This document shows positions 1 to 5,528 of a stretch of DNA of 61,934 nt, in pieces (position 1 is the first letter of the stretch; each line of letters begins with the position of its first letter). Origin of the DNA: a virus; IMG/VR virus record IMGVR_UViG_3300037133_000055, positions 1-61,934 of that record; one strand, given 5' to 3'. The translations under genes and the position numbers were made by a program. The notes beneath the pieces are model-generated. The model was not told the origin of the DNA. It saw nothing but the letters and a program-made list of their open reading frames with translations, and ran no database searches.

Positions 1-198
1 ACACTTAAACTCATCCTTCTCTAAATCTACTATGACATTTATGATCGGCATTACATCTCTGGGCTTTGTGTTATCTTTATAGTGCATGTCGTACATATGT
101 GCAGATACAAACTGTATCTGCGTTTCCTCTAAGTAGGCATAGGGCGCGAAGCCGCGTTCTTTCATTTTATCCTCTACTATTTGCTTATCTAACAACAA
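1..198 (-). CDS. Hypothetical protein, 3' end outside the window
   Basis: This leftward reading frame is open for 66 codons and runs off the left edge, so the C-terminus is unknown. I start it at a TTG (198) because AGGAG lies six bases upstream; an ATG at 204 is in frame but abuts the ribosome binding site. The product is mixed charged and hydrophobic, with several Met and Tyr residues and no motif I recognise. It follows two tiny genes in the same orientation and probably shares their transcript. It is a real gene by ribosome binding site and composition; its function is unknown. Confidence 0.6.
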   Translation of the reverse strand, partial: MLLDKQIVEDKMKERGFAPYAYLEETQIQFVSAHMYDMHYKDNTKPRDVMPIINVIVDLEKDEFKC

Positions 199-269
199 GA
201 CCATCTCCTAGTTATTATTTTTATTGCCTTCCTATAATGTCTTCTACCAATCACTCCGATCGTTCTCAT

Positions 270-353
270 TTAATAGCCCTTGTATTTAAGATACTGAATA
301 AATATCTTGGGATGATTAACATACATAGAGCAGAGTTCATACAGATCGTACAT
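270..353 (-). CDS. Very small hypothetical protein (27 aa)
   Basis: A 27-residue leftward ORF beginning MYDLYELCSMYVNH and ending KYKGY, rich in Tyr. The chosen ATG has AGGGG five to six bases upstream; an in-frame ATG at 368 lacks a good site. It overlaps the end of the 30-aa ORF upstream by 17 bases, the kind of overlap seen in compact phage early operons. No domain is recognisable. The call rests only on the ribosome binding site, spacing and plausible residue composition. Confidence 0.45.
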   Translation of the reverse strand: MYDLYELCSMYVNHPKIFIQYLKYKGY

Positions 354-429
354 GTCTTCCCCTTTCATCTTTAGTAAAATTCTCACGATACCTTTGTTTA
401 GCTGTCTCTAACGCCTCATTGTGTGACAT
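337..429 (-). CDS. Very small charged hypothetical protein (30 aa)
   Basis: A 30-residue leftward ORF, rich in Lys, Arg and Glu (starts MSHNEALETAKQ). It is preceded by an excellent ribosome binding site, GGAGGAGGTG, seven bases from the ATG. It starts three bases downstream of the stop of the 72-aa gene at 433 and overlaps the next small ORF. It looks like one short helix. Function unknown. Confidence 0.5.
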   Translation of the reverse strand: MSHNEALETAKQRYRENFTKDERGRHVRSV

Positions 430-432
430 AGA

Positions 433-651
433 CTACACCTCCTCCCACCATCGTCCTGGTCCCATAATATGTAAGCAATCAGGGCAGAAAATATCTCTGC
501 CCCAGTCAAACGACATGATCTCTGGGTCTGTTTCAAGCAACCCAGTATAATGATCATCAGTTTCTTTGCCACACACCGTATGAAGTTCGTCCTTCATCAA
601 GTGAGAGACAACTTTCTTTGCAGAGATATCATTCTTGTAGAAGTATTTCAT
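433..651 (-). CDS. Small Cys-containing hypothetical protein (72 aa)
   Basis: Leftward gene with ATG at 651 and AGGAGGG at good spacing. The product has one Cys near residue 27 in a TVCGK context and a CPDCL knuckle near residue 57, which with nearby His residues could bind a metal. The C-terminus is acidic and Trp-rich. It is the first gene downstream of the leftward terminator at 677-712, so it probably has its own promoter in the intervening 25 bases or relies on readthrough. No named family recognised. Confidence 0.7.
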   Translation of the reverse strand: MKYFYKNDISAKKVVSHLMKDELHTVCGKETDDHYTGLLETDPEIMSFDWGRDIFCPDCLHIMGPGRWWEEV

Positions 652-676
652 CTAATTAACCCTCCTTATTTTAGTA

Positions 677-712
677 AGGCAATAAAAAGGATCGCCATTT
701 TCAACGATCCTT
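677..712 (-). terminator. Leftward rho-independent terminator
   Basis: AAGGATCG (687-694) pairs with CGATCCTT (705-712) around a 10-base loop. Read leftward, the stem is followed by TTTTTATTG. The downstream flank reads AGGCAATAAAAA on the plus strand, resembling the AGGCACTATAAA flank of the two other leftward terminators in this cluster. It should end transcripts coming from the gene at 965 and the repeat array. Confidence 0.75.
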
Positions 713-788
713 AAAAACACTAAGCCGAAGGCTATATTTCTCTGGATACTTGAACACCATGATTAGATAGATTAGTTTGAGTAGCTTT

Positions 789-926
789 GATTATGCAAAA
801 GAGACCTGGCTAGACTCTGGTGCTCTGATTGTGCAGAAGAGAGGTTGATTGTGCAAAAGAGATGCTGGTTGTGCAAAACAACTGCTGATTGATTGTGCAA
901 AACAACTGCTGATTGTGCAAAAGAGA
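789..926. repeat. Iteron-like array, six copies with about 20-bp period
   Basis: Six copies of GATTGTGCAAAAGAGA or close variants begin at 789, 827, 847, 867, 891 and 911, giving steps of 38, 20, 20, 24 and 20 bp. Copies at 847 and 911 are identical. Copies 4 and 5 end in CAAC instead of GAGA. The core TTGTGCAAAA is nearly invariant. The spacing puts most copies on one face of the helix. No convincing gene crosses the array; frames on both strands are open only because of the repeat. An initiator-binding or operator array is likely, but which one cannot be told. Confidence 0.7.
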
Positions 927-964
927 GGCATTCCCCGAGCACCAAAGCTTCCCGACCAGGCACA

Positions 965-1237
965 TTATGCAGGGCCTATACGCATGCGCGTAACGAGGCC
1001 CTGTACCTCTACACAAAAGACACTAGGGTGCCAGTCATTATCCATCTCCACCAACAAACAGAAGCAGTCCTCTACTAACTTCAAAGCATCTACTATGTCT
1101 TCACGCATGCATGTTATGCTATGGTCTACACCTGCTAGAGTGAGACCATCATTGCACTGAGATATCTCCCGGGCGAGCACTCCATGAATTACATCTATGG
1201 GAGACACTACTTCATATACTGCATTCTTATTATGCAC
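965..1237 (-). CDS. Hypothetical protein (90 aa)
   Basis: The leftward frame extends to an ATG at 1291, but I start it at a GTG (1237) because AGGAGG lies nine bases upstream of it and nothing useful precedes the longer start. The product is balanced and globular-looking, with a Cys-rich patch EDCFCLLVEMDND and an Ile/Val-rich first half. No family recognised. It lies just upstream of the iteron-like array in the direction of transcription, so the array would be in its 3' region. Confidence 0.65.
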   Translation of the reverse strand: MHNKNAVYEVVSPIDVIHGVLAREISQCNDGLTLAGVDHSITCMREDIVDALKLVEDCFCLLVEMDNDWHPSVFCVEVQGLVTRMRIGPA

Positions 1238-1439
1238 TTTTATCAACCTCCTGAGATTTAGTATGCTACCAACATCGTGAGTTAGTAGCAAGTTTGTTTA
1301 GTATGCGTTCCGACGCAACACCACCTTTGAAGAATATACATACACATAGGGTGAGATTGTTAACACCAACCAGCAGTATTACCCAGTTCAGTATAGAGTT
1401 AGCATAGTTAGTATTAACTCTCTCACCGGCGCTACACCA

Positions 1440-1467
1440 AGATATCTACACAAACATGCAGATATCT
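1440..1467. promoter_or_regulatory. Pair of AGATATCT palindromes, operator-like
   Basis: Two identical 8-bp palindromes, AGATATCT, at 1440-1447 and 1460-1467, are exactly 20 bp apart. They lie in the non-coding gap 1238-1474 between two leftward genes, just downstream of the 46-aa gene and upstream of the gene at 965. The same octamer occurs once more at 1160-1167 inside that gene. They could be a repressor site or a small hairpin. No clear -35/-10 pair was found beside them. The rest of the gap holds nothing I can name. Confidence 0.4.
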
Positions 1468-1474
1468 GACAATC

Positions 1475-1615
1475 TTAACATTGTTCGTCGTACTCGGGCT
1501 CGTAGGTCATGACGTATTCGACTATCTGCTTGATCTCATCGAAGGCCTTCTCTGGCCACAGAAACTCGTGGTTAACAACATCGCTAATCTTTTCAAACGC
1601 TTCTTCCTTATTCAT
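1475..1615 (-). CDS. Small acidic hypothetical protein (46 aa)
   Basis: Leftward ORF with AAAGGGG seven bases before its ATG. The product is acidic and helical-looking, beginning MNKEEAFEKISDVVN, with Trp and a Tyr/Glu-rich end. The sequence pattern suggests a compact regulatory or host-modifying early protein, but no family is recognised. The gene stands alone, with small gaps on either side. Confidence 0.65.
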   Translation of the reverse strand: MNKEEAFEKISDVVNHEFLWPEKAFDEIKQIVEYVMTYEPEYDEQC

Positions 1616-1684
1616 GTCTGTACCCCTTTCTAATTTAATTAGTCTTGATATACTGGAATGGTAAGATCGTTACATCCAGGTAAC

Positions 1685-1948
1685 CTACTTATCCCAGCCG
1701 TCACCAAACGGAGGCTCGTCCATGTTCTCGTACAGGCAGCACTTGAGACACTGATCAAGATGCTCCTGACTACCCCTACAGAGCGGGTATGGATCATTAT
1801 TCGACGTATAGCAATCAGGACATTCACTGACAATCCGGGAACCGTTCGCAAACACAAAGCCACGGTCTTTCAATTTAGTCGGCCTCTCACCCGACTGTGT
1901 CCTCACTGCATAACCAGAAGCTCTACTCTGGATAGAACTGTTGACCAT
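1685..1948 (-). CDS. Small Cys-rich, possibly zinc-binding protein (87 aa)
   Basis: Leftward ORF with ATG at 1948. The ribosome binding site is poor, so the true start may lie further in. The second half contains a CPDC knuckle followed by single Cys residues and a CLKCC pair, a pattern compatible with a zinc ribbon. The end is acidic and aromatic (ENMDEPPFGDGWDK). Function unknown. It is followed by a 46-aa gene in the same direction. Confidence 0.55.
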   Translation of the reverse strand: MVNSSIQSRASGYAVRTQSGERPTKLKDRGFVFANGSRIVSECPDCYTSNNDPYPLCRGSQEHLDQCLKCCLYENMDEPPFGDGWDK

Positions 1949-1986
1949 AGCTGAGCAGGATGACCTGACAATTGTTGTTGATACAC

Positions 1987-2082
1987 ACTGGCTTCTTATG
2001 CCAGTATGATACTCCTATCTCTGTCAAGGAATGTTCCAAACCAGAATTGCAAACATCTCTAAGAAGAAACAGGGATAGGAGT
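1987..2082. other. Stem-loops in a gene-free interval
   Basis: ACTGGC (1987-1992) pairs with GCCAGT (2000-2005). Directly after it, ACTCCTATCTCTGT (2011-2024) can pair with ACAGGGATAGGAGT (2069-2082). As plus-strand RNA this is a 14-bp stem with a single G-U pair; as minus-strand RNA the same position is an A-C mismatch. The interval 1949-2185 has no credible gene on either strand. A small RNA or processed leader is possible, but no promoter is evident. Confidence 0.4.
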
Positions 2083-2133
2083 CTGCAAACACCACTGATG
2101 AGAAATGCTACATACCCCCCCCTCGTATACGAT

Positions 2134-2179
2134 CTCGCCGCCGAAGGCGACTGTACAGGAAACAGTCGCCGGAGGCGAG
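2134..2179. terminator. GC-rich two-part hairpin after the 117-aa gene
   Basis: CTCGCC (2134-2139) pairs with GGCGAG (2174-2179), and inside it GGCGACTGT (2146-2154) pairs with ACAGTCGCC (2162-2170) around a 7-base loop. It lies seven bases beyond the stop codon of the leftward gene at 2186. There is no U tract on either strand, so it is either a non-classical terminator or a 3'-end stabilising structure. A run of eight C lies just outside it. Confidence 0.5.
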
Positions 2180-2185
2180 GTGTTG

Positions 2186-2539
2186 CTAGAACTTTCTTGG
2201 TATGAAAGTCTGACAGAACTCCGCCCTTTCTCTCATGGCATCAAACTCCATTGACACCACAGATCTATACTGACGACGTTTATCATTAGCAGATGGATCC
2301 GTAACGAACCCACCTCTGACAAACGCCATACGGTTTGAGTTGATCATCTTAGCAACAGAGTTGCACACGCAGCGTTCTGTTGCAGATAGATCAGCCCATG
2401 CTGATTTCTCTGGCTCATCTTCCATATCGCACCCTTTGCAGGAGCTATACGGAATGTGCTGCATGCTCATCCAGGGATCATCCCCAGACAAGGCTTTGTC
2501 ATATGCTAAAAAGTGTTGACACATACTGCATATTTTCAT
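2186..2539 (-). CDS. Cys-rich hypothetical protein (117 aa)
   Basis: Leftward gene. I choose the ATG at 2539 because AAAGGAG lies four to five bases upstream. An in-frame ATG at 2566 overlaps the stop of the preceding gene (ATGA), so coupled translation from there is an alternative. The first half carries CSMC, CKGC and CVC pairs, consistent with bound metal. The second half is Arg-rich and ends in FCQTFIPRKF. No family recognised. A strong hairpin follows its stop. Confidence 0.65.
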   Translation of the reverse strand: MKICSMCQHFLAYDKALSGDDPWMSMQHIPYSSCKGCDMEDEPEKSAWADLSATERCVCNSVAKMINSNRMAFVRGGFVTDPSANDKRRQYRSVVSMEFDAMRERAEFCQTFIPRKF

Positions 2540-2562
2540 TAGACTCCTTTCAGCCAGCTCCC

Positions 2563-2679
2563 TCATCTGAGTGGAGACTTACAGCTAACACCATTGACAA
2601 GCAGATAGAGCTCAAGATTGCTCATATCTGTCACGTCAACGTACTCACCGTCGACGAACAACATGATCCTGTCATCCAT
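2563..2679 (-). CDS. Small hypothetical protein (38 aa)
   Basis: Leftward ORF beginning MDDRIMLFVDGEYVDV. Its leader contains GAGGAGGTGATTGAT immediately before the ATG, identical over about 23 bases to the leader of the 26-aa membrane peptide at 3855-3935. Its stop overlaps an upstream in-frame ATG of the next gene (ATGA). It looks like a short beta-hairpin plus helix. Function unknown. Confidence 0.65.
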   Translation of the reverse strand: MDDRIMLFVDGEYVDVTDMSNLELYLLVNGVSCKSPLR

Positions 2680-2706
2680 ATCAATCACCTCCTCTCTAGT
2701 GCTAAT

Positions 2707-2750
2707 AGGCACTATAAAGGGCAGGAGTTCATTCTCCTGCCCTCTGGTAG
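2707..2750 (-). terminator. Leftward terminator with conserved flanks
   Basis: GGGCAGGAG (2719-2727) pairs perfectly with CTCCTGCCC (2734-2742) around TTCATT. Read leftward the stem is followed by TTTATAG. The plus-strand flanks AGGCACTATAAA (2707-2718) and TGGTAG (2745-2750) recur around the terminator at 3236-3279. It lies just past the stop of the 135-aa gene. Confidence 0.75.
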
Positions 2751-2756
2751 CACCGA

Positions 2757-3164
2757 CTAGCGGTTGTTGAACGCAGCAACAACCTCGTCAGTAATTCTGT
2801 CACCAAGCGACTTGGTGAACCCAGTGAGTGACGCATACTGAGTCACACCTTTGGCATCCTTATAGCTCCGGCTGGGAGCCATGAGCGCAGTCCACTTGGT
2901 ACCCTTCTTGCTGGTGAGCTCCCTCAGAGAGAAGCCCGTCATGACCATCCCCTTGAAGATGAGGGTGGTGAAGGCCAGCAATGTGTCACTGGTATTGTTG
3001 GCAGGTGTATGAAACGACACACCTATCAGCCCTGCACTACTCTCAGGGATTAATACGGTCTCCTTCCAGTTGACATAGACACCAGATTCTGTTGCCACGG
3101 TATGAACCATAGCGGTCAGTTTCTTCATGTCTACGGAGGCTACTACTGTGTTGGTGTTTTCCAT
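2757..3164 (-). CDS. Hypothetical early protein with a weak SpoVG-like look (135 aa)
   Basis: Leftward gene with AAAGGGG before the ATG at 3164. The product has an alternating beta pattern and ends with FSLRELTSKKGTKW, then APSRSYKDAKG, then a helical tail KSLGDRITDEVVAAF. This order (strand, small-residue turn with PSR, charged helix) recalls SpoVG/septation-type proteins, which bind nucleic acid, but the match is by eye and weak. It sits between two terminators with matching flanks and is probably a single-gene transcript. Confidence 0.6.
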   Translation of the reverse strand: MENTNTVVASVDMKKLTAMVHTVATESGVYVNWKETVLIPESSAGLIGVSFHTPANNTSDTLLAFTTLIFKGMVMTGFSLRELTSKKGTKWTALMAPSRSYKDAKGVTQYASLTGFTKSLGDRITDEVVAAFNNR

Positions 3165-3235
3165 TTGAACCCCTTTCTGACCGTCTGCTTCCTCTCATGA
3201 GTGAAGGCTAATGACGATCGCAGCACCCTATTTCA

Positions 3236-3279
3236 AGGCACTATAAAACCCAGGACCTTACGATCCTGGGCTATGGTAG
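3236..3279 (-). terminator. Leftward terminator with conserved flanks
   Basis: CCCAGGA (3249-3255) pairs with TCCTGGG (3264-3270) around an 8-base loop. Read leftward the stem is followed by TTTTATAG. Flanks AGGCACTATAAA (3236-3247) and TGGTAG (3274-3279) are the same as at 2707-2750. It ends the transcript of the gene at 3289. Confidence 0.75.
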
Positions 3280-3288
3280 TGCACTGAA

Positions 3289-3489
3289 CTACTCGTCTTC
3301 CTGAACAAGGTGGCCAACGCCGATCACATCGTCGACCATGTAGCTACCATCCACATCATGGATGAAAGCATTGACCATCTGGCAGCGAGAGAACCACTTG
3401 CACTCGCCACCCTCGTCAAAGCAGATGCCATCGCAGGAAGCCTGATATGCCTCCTGCTCACGTACTATCTCATACATCATTGGTAACAT
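3289..3489 (-). CDS. Small Cys-rich hypothetical protein (66 aa)
   Basis: The frame is open to a GTG at 3501, but GGAGG lies five bases before the ATG at 3489, which I choose. The product is acidic, with Cys in SCDGICFDEGGECKWFSRC, a spacing that could form a metal site. The C-terminal half is Val/Asp-rich. No family recognised. It is one of several tiny Cys-containing proteins in this leftward cluster. Confidence 0.65.
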   Translation of the reverse strand: MLPMMYEIVREQEAYQASCDGICFDEGGECKWFSRCQMVNAFIHDVDGSYMVDDVIGVGHLVQEDE

Positions 3490-3552
3490 GTCTTCCTCCA
3501 CAGAGAATAGAGGCCTCTCACCCTCTCAGTCTTCACTGTAATACTGGACAAT

Positions 3553-3819
3553 CTATTCCCCGGGGTATACAATAAACACGGGTGTTCTATCTACCGTTAA
3601 CAAACGGTAGGCAGACTGGAAGCTTTTGCGGAGCTGCCCAGTCTTAGTAAACCAGGCGGCCGGGACTCTAATCTCCCGGCCATTTTTAGTTATCACCATG
3701 TCTGCAATAGGACCAGACATGGCCAACCGAGGCCGTTTTGGACGAGACCCATGTGTCATACCATGAGCCCCTCTTGCAATCAGTCTCATTTCTTTTTGAT
3801 CCTGTTCCCAATCAGTCAT
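3553..3819 (-). CDS. Basic hypothetical protein (88 aa)
   Basis: The open frame extends to 3900, but GGAGG seven bases before the ATG at 3819 and a separate small ORF in the upstream part argue for this shorter start. The product is basic in its first half (HGSRPKRPRL) and ends in beta-like hydrophobic strands (TVDRTPVFIVYPGE). A nucleic-acid-binding role would fit the charge but is not shown. Function unknown. Confidence 0.6.
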   Translation of the reverse strand: MTDWEQDQKEMRLIARGAHGMTHGSRPKRPRLAMSGPIADMVITKNGREIRVPAAWFTKTGQLRKSFQSAYRLLTVDRTPVFIVYPGE

Positions 3820-3854
3820 GTCTTTACCTCCACAACAATCTCCAGAGCCTCTAT

Positions 3855-3935
3855 CTACTCTGGGATTAAAGCAATCAGAACACACGCTACAACAAAACAA
3901 AATCCTAACACCTCTGCTAGGTGCAGTATAGCCAT
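3855..3935 (-). CDS. 26-aa single-span membrane peptide
   Basis: Leftward mini-ORF of 26 codons whose product is almost entirely hydrophobic (LGFCFVVACVLIALI), predicting one membrane helix with a very short N-terminal tail. The leader GAGAGGAGGTGATTGAT is the same as that of the gene at 2563, so translation is well supported. Small phage membrane peptides of this type often act on host envelope or lysis timing, but that is only a family-level guess. Confidence 0.6.
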   Translation of the reverse strand: MAILHLAEVLGFCFVVACVLIALIPE

Positions 3936-3970
3936 ATCAATCACCTCCTCTCTATTAATGAATAGACTAT

Positions 3971-4096
3971 TTACTGATTCTTGATACAAGTCCGGCATAC
4001 ATCGCCGGACTTCCATGCACAACCAGAGCACACGTTACCTGCCTCTGCATCCTCTATCATCTGGATGAGAGCCAGGAACTCTGCTGACTTCTCCAT
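3971..4096 (-). CDS. Small zinc-finger-like protein (41 aa)
   Basis: Leftward ORF with AGGAGGTG six bases before its ATG. The N-terminal half is an amphipathic helix (AEFLALIQMIEDAEAG). The C-terminal half carries two knuckles, CSGC and CRTC, separated by ten residues, a classic four-Cys zinc arrangement. A 7-bp inverted repeat lies inside the 3' end of the coding sequence and may influence transcript end formation. Function unknown. Confidence 0.7.
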   Translation of the reverse strand: MEKSAEFLALIQMIEDAEAGNVCSGCAWKSGDVCRTCIKNQ

Positions 4097-4100
4097 GTGT

Positions 4101-4166
4101 TCACCTCCTAGACAACGCAAAGTACATCTCCTTGAGATGTCGATCAGGAGAGCAGTTTAACGCCAT
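4101..4166 (-). CDS. Possible 21-aa leader peptide
   Basis: A 21-codon leftward ORF whose last codons and stop (AGG AGG TGA) form the ribosome binding site of the zinc-finger-like gene at 3971-4096. Its own ribosome binding site is weak. The overlap could couple translation of the two. It may equally be chance. Confidence 0.3.
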   Translation of the reverse strand: MALNCSPDRHLKEMYFALSRR

Positions 4167-4181
4167 GCTCAGGGCGTAATA

Positions 4182-4460
4182 CTAGAGTGTTGCTGCAGCC
4201 AATAGGACGGAATCACCAAGACCATTGAACAACGTCTGTGCAAGATGCAGAGCCTTGTCTAAAGGACAGAAGATATTAGTACTGAGGTCAGAGAAGATTA
4301 CCTTATAATCAACATCGCCTTCCCCATCTGATACTTCTTGAATGTCCAGAGCGAAGTCATCAAAAGCAATCTCGTTATCGTTAACATCGTCGAACGAGAA
4401 GATAAGAGCAAGTTCTTCCTCTACTTGATCGGCCAGGTCAACAAGAACTTCAACCGGCAT
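4182..4460 (-). CDS. Highly acidic hypothetical protein (92 aa)
   Basis: Leftward gene starting three bases after the stop of the 28-aa ORF upstream, with no good site of its own, so it is probably translated by coupling. The product is strongly acidic (many Asp/Glu in VDLADQVEEELALIFSFDD and QEVSDGEGDVD) and ends with a hydrophobic helix. Such acidity is common in phage DNA mimics and anti-restriction proteins, but nothing more specific supports that. Confidence 0.6.
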   Translation of the reverse strand: MPVEVLVDLADQVEEELALIFSFDDVNDNEIAFDDFALDIQEVSDGEGDVDYKVIFSDLSTNIFCPLDKALHLAQTLFNGLGDSVLLAAATL

Positions 4461-4463
4461 GAA

Positions 4464-4550
4464 TCAGTTGCTTAGGTAATCTACTGCTGCTTTCTGAGAC
4501 TCCTTAATACAGACTGCTGATACCTTGCTAATTCCCTCTACAAAGTTCAT
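4464..4550 (-). CDS. 28-aa hypothetical protein, first gene of the leftward cluster
   Basis: The open frame extends upstream, but AAGGAG lies five bases before the ATG at 4550 and the upstream part overlaps a structured leader. The product (starts MNFVEGISKVSAVCIK) looks like one helix. It is immediately followed by the acidic 92-aa gene and may serve as a coupling leader for it. Function unknown. Confidence 0.45.
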   Translation of the reverse strand: MNFVEGISKVSAVCIKESQKAAVDYLSN

Positions 4551-4562
4551 GTATCTCCTTCT

Positions 4563-4608
4563 GTCGCCCACTGTTACTCCCCCAACAGGGTGGAGTGTCC
4601 AGGGCGAC
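4563..4608 (-). other. Leader stem-loop before the leftward cluster
   Basis: GTCGCCC (4563-4569) pairs with GGGCGAC (4602-4608), and inside it CTGTT (4571-4575) pairs with AACAG (4584-4588). It ends 13 bases upstream of the first leftward start codon, so in the mRNA it would be a 5' leader structure. At 46 nt it is too short for a tRNA and fits no riboswitch I know. Confidence 0.35.
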
Positions 4609-4675
4609 CCGCGTCTGATGAGGGTGGGGCTCGAAACACAGACCATATCCCTCAAAACACGTGTCTATATCCCAG

Positions 4676-4704
4676 GCATATTAAAGATGTTCCAGCATAT
4701 TAAA
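4676..4704. repeat. Direct repeat in the divergent control region
   Basis: GCATATTAAA occurs at 4676-4685 and again at 4695-4704, 19 bp apart, in the 335-bp gene-free region between the leftward and rightward gene sets. The spacing is close to two helical turns, as expected for a cooperative repressor or activator site. Confidence 0.4.
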
Positions 4705-4792
4705 CATTCCCCACGATTTCCTCTCCCCCAGAATTGTCTCTCTTCTATATAACAATGCGTTATGCCAATATTTTTTTATACATGAAAAGGTC

Positions 4793-4822
4793 TCTATAAA
4801 TAAATTTTGGTATAAGTGTAAA
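4793..4822 (-). promoter_or_regulatory. Candidate leftward sigma70-type promoter
   Basis: Read leftward: TTTACA (4822-4817), an 18-bp spacer, then TATAGA (4798-4793). It points into the leftward small-gene cluster through the structured leader. It overlaps the first bases of the rightward 42-nt element, so the two may compete. The prediction rests on sequence resemblance only. Confidence 0.35.
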
Positions 4823-4856
4823 ATGTGTTCTTTTTTGCTGTCCTTTAATAGTAGAG
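4815..4856 (+). promoter_or_regulatory. 42-nt promoter-like element, copy 1
   Basis: The segment starts AGTGTAAAATGTGTTC and ends CTGTCCTTTAATAGTAGAG. A copy of the same length and position relative to a gene lies at 53507-53548 upstream of the lysin. They differ at about five of 42 positions, and the last 19 bases are identical. It lies 30 bases before the first gene of the rightward morphogenesis region. A phage-specific promoter recognised late in infection is the simplest reading. Confidence 0.6.
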
Positions 4857-4885
4857 GGTTAATTAAAAAAGAGGGCGATATCAAC

Positions 4886-5512
4886 ATGATGGAGCTGGTC
4901 GCGACCACTGATCTGTCATCGGCATGGAATGTTAGTCCCCGTGGCAGAAAAGCGTTGGACCGTGCCGTTCAGTTGAGGACACACCAGCAAGCATTCTACT
5001 CGGCTATACCTATTGTATGTAAAGCAGAAGAGTGTCCCTATGCAGAGACATGTCAGCTGCTTGATGAAGACCTCGTTACAGTAGGTGACAAGTGTCCATT
5101 AGAGATAGCTGCTGTTGAACAACTCTTCCAAGCTTACGTAGACGAACTACATGTAGATAACATCATCGACTTATCTTTAGTTAAAGAGCTAGTCGATCTT
5201 GATATAGGAATTTTAAGATGTGAGAATAAGTTGGCTATAGACGCTGACATTATTCAGGAGATCAATTTTGCTATTACCCAGCGAGGGCAACTGATCACAC
5301 AGCCTGCGATTCATAAGGCTGCTGAATATAAGGATAAACTTCTTAATAGAAGACACAGTATATTGCAGCTACTACACTCTACCCGTAAGGACAAAGAAGG
5401 TAGTAAGCTGACTATTAACTATGATCCCTCATCCAGGGCTGCTGAACTTCTTGAAAGAGCTGAAGCTTACAAGAAGGCTAAGGCCATCGACATCGAGGGT
5501 GGTAGTGAATGA
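4886..5512 (+). CDS. Putative terminase-small-subunit-like protein (208 aa)
   Basis: First gene of the rightward set. The frame is open from 4823, but that part is the promoter-like element; GAGGGCG eight bases before the ATG at 4886 sets the start. The protein has two Cys pairs near residues 25-75 (KAEECPYAETC and GDKCPLE), then a long helical region and a basic, Lys-rich tail. Position before the terminase large subunit and helical, DNA-binding-like character suggest the packaging recognition subunit. I recognise no diagnostic motif, so this is mainly context. Confidence 0.4.
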   Translation: MMELVATTDLSSAWNVSPRGRKALDRAVQLRTHQQAFYSAIPIVCKAEECPYAETCQLLDEDLVTVGDKCPLEIAAVEQLFQAYVDELHVDNIIDLSLVKELVDLDIGILRCENKLAIDADIIQEINFAITQRGQLITQPAIHKAAEYKDKLLNRRHSILQLLHSTRKDKEGSKLTINYDPSSRAAELLERAEAYKKAKAIDIEGGSE

Positions 5513-5528
5513 GTGGGGTGATAGATAA

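Noticed and set aside
66-374. Rightward 102-codon ORF at the left edge
   Set aside because: Antisense to several well-placed leftward small genes and lacks a ribosome binding site.
789-926. CRISPR array
   Set aside because: Repeats are only about 16 bp with 4-bp spacers and there are no cas genes. Iterons or operators fit better.
772-1160. Open frames on both strands across the 20-bp repeats
   Set aside because: Products consist of the repeat translated (HNQ, CAKQ types), have no ribosome binding site and overlap each other.
3165-3235. Promoter for the gene at 2757
   Set aside because: A leftward TTGAAA is present, but no -10 hexamer at 16-18 bp is good enough to report.
4563-4608. tRNA or known riboswitch
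   Set aside because: The 7-bp outer stem resembles an acceptor stem, but the total length is 46 bases, there are no D, anticodon or T arms, and no riboswitch consensus that I recognise fits.
4823-4885. N-terminal extension of the first rightward gene
   Set aside because: These codons are the promoter-like element and leader; the ribosome binding site fits the ATG at 4886.
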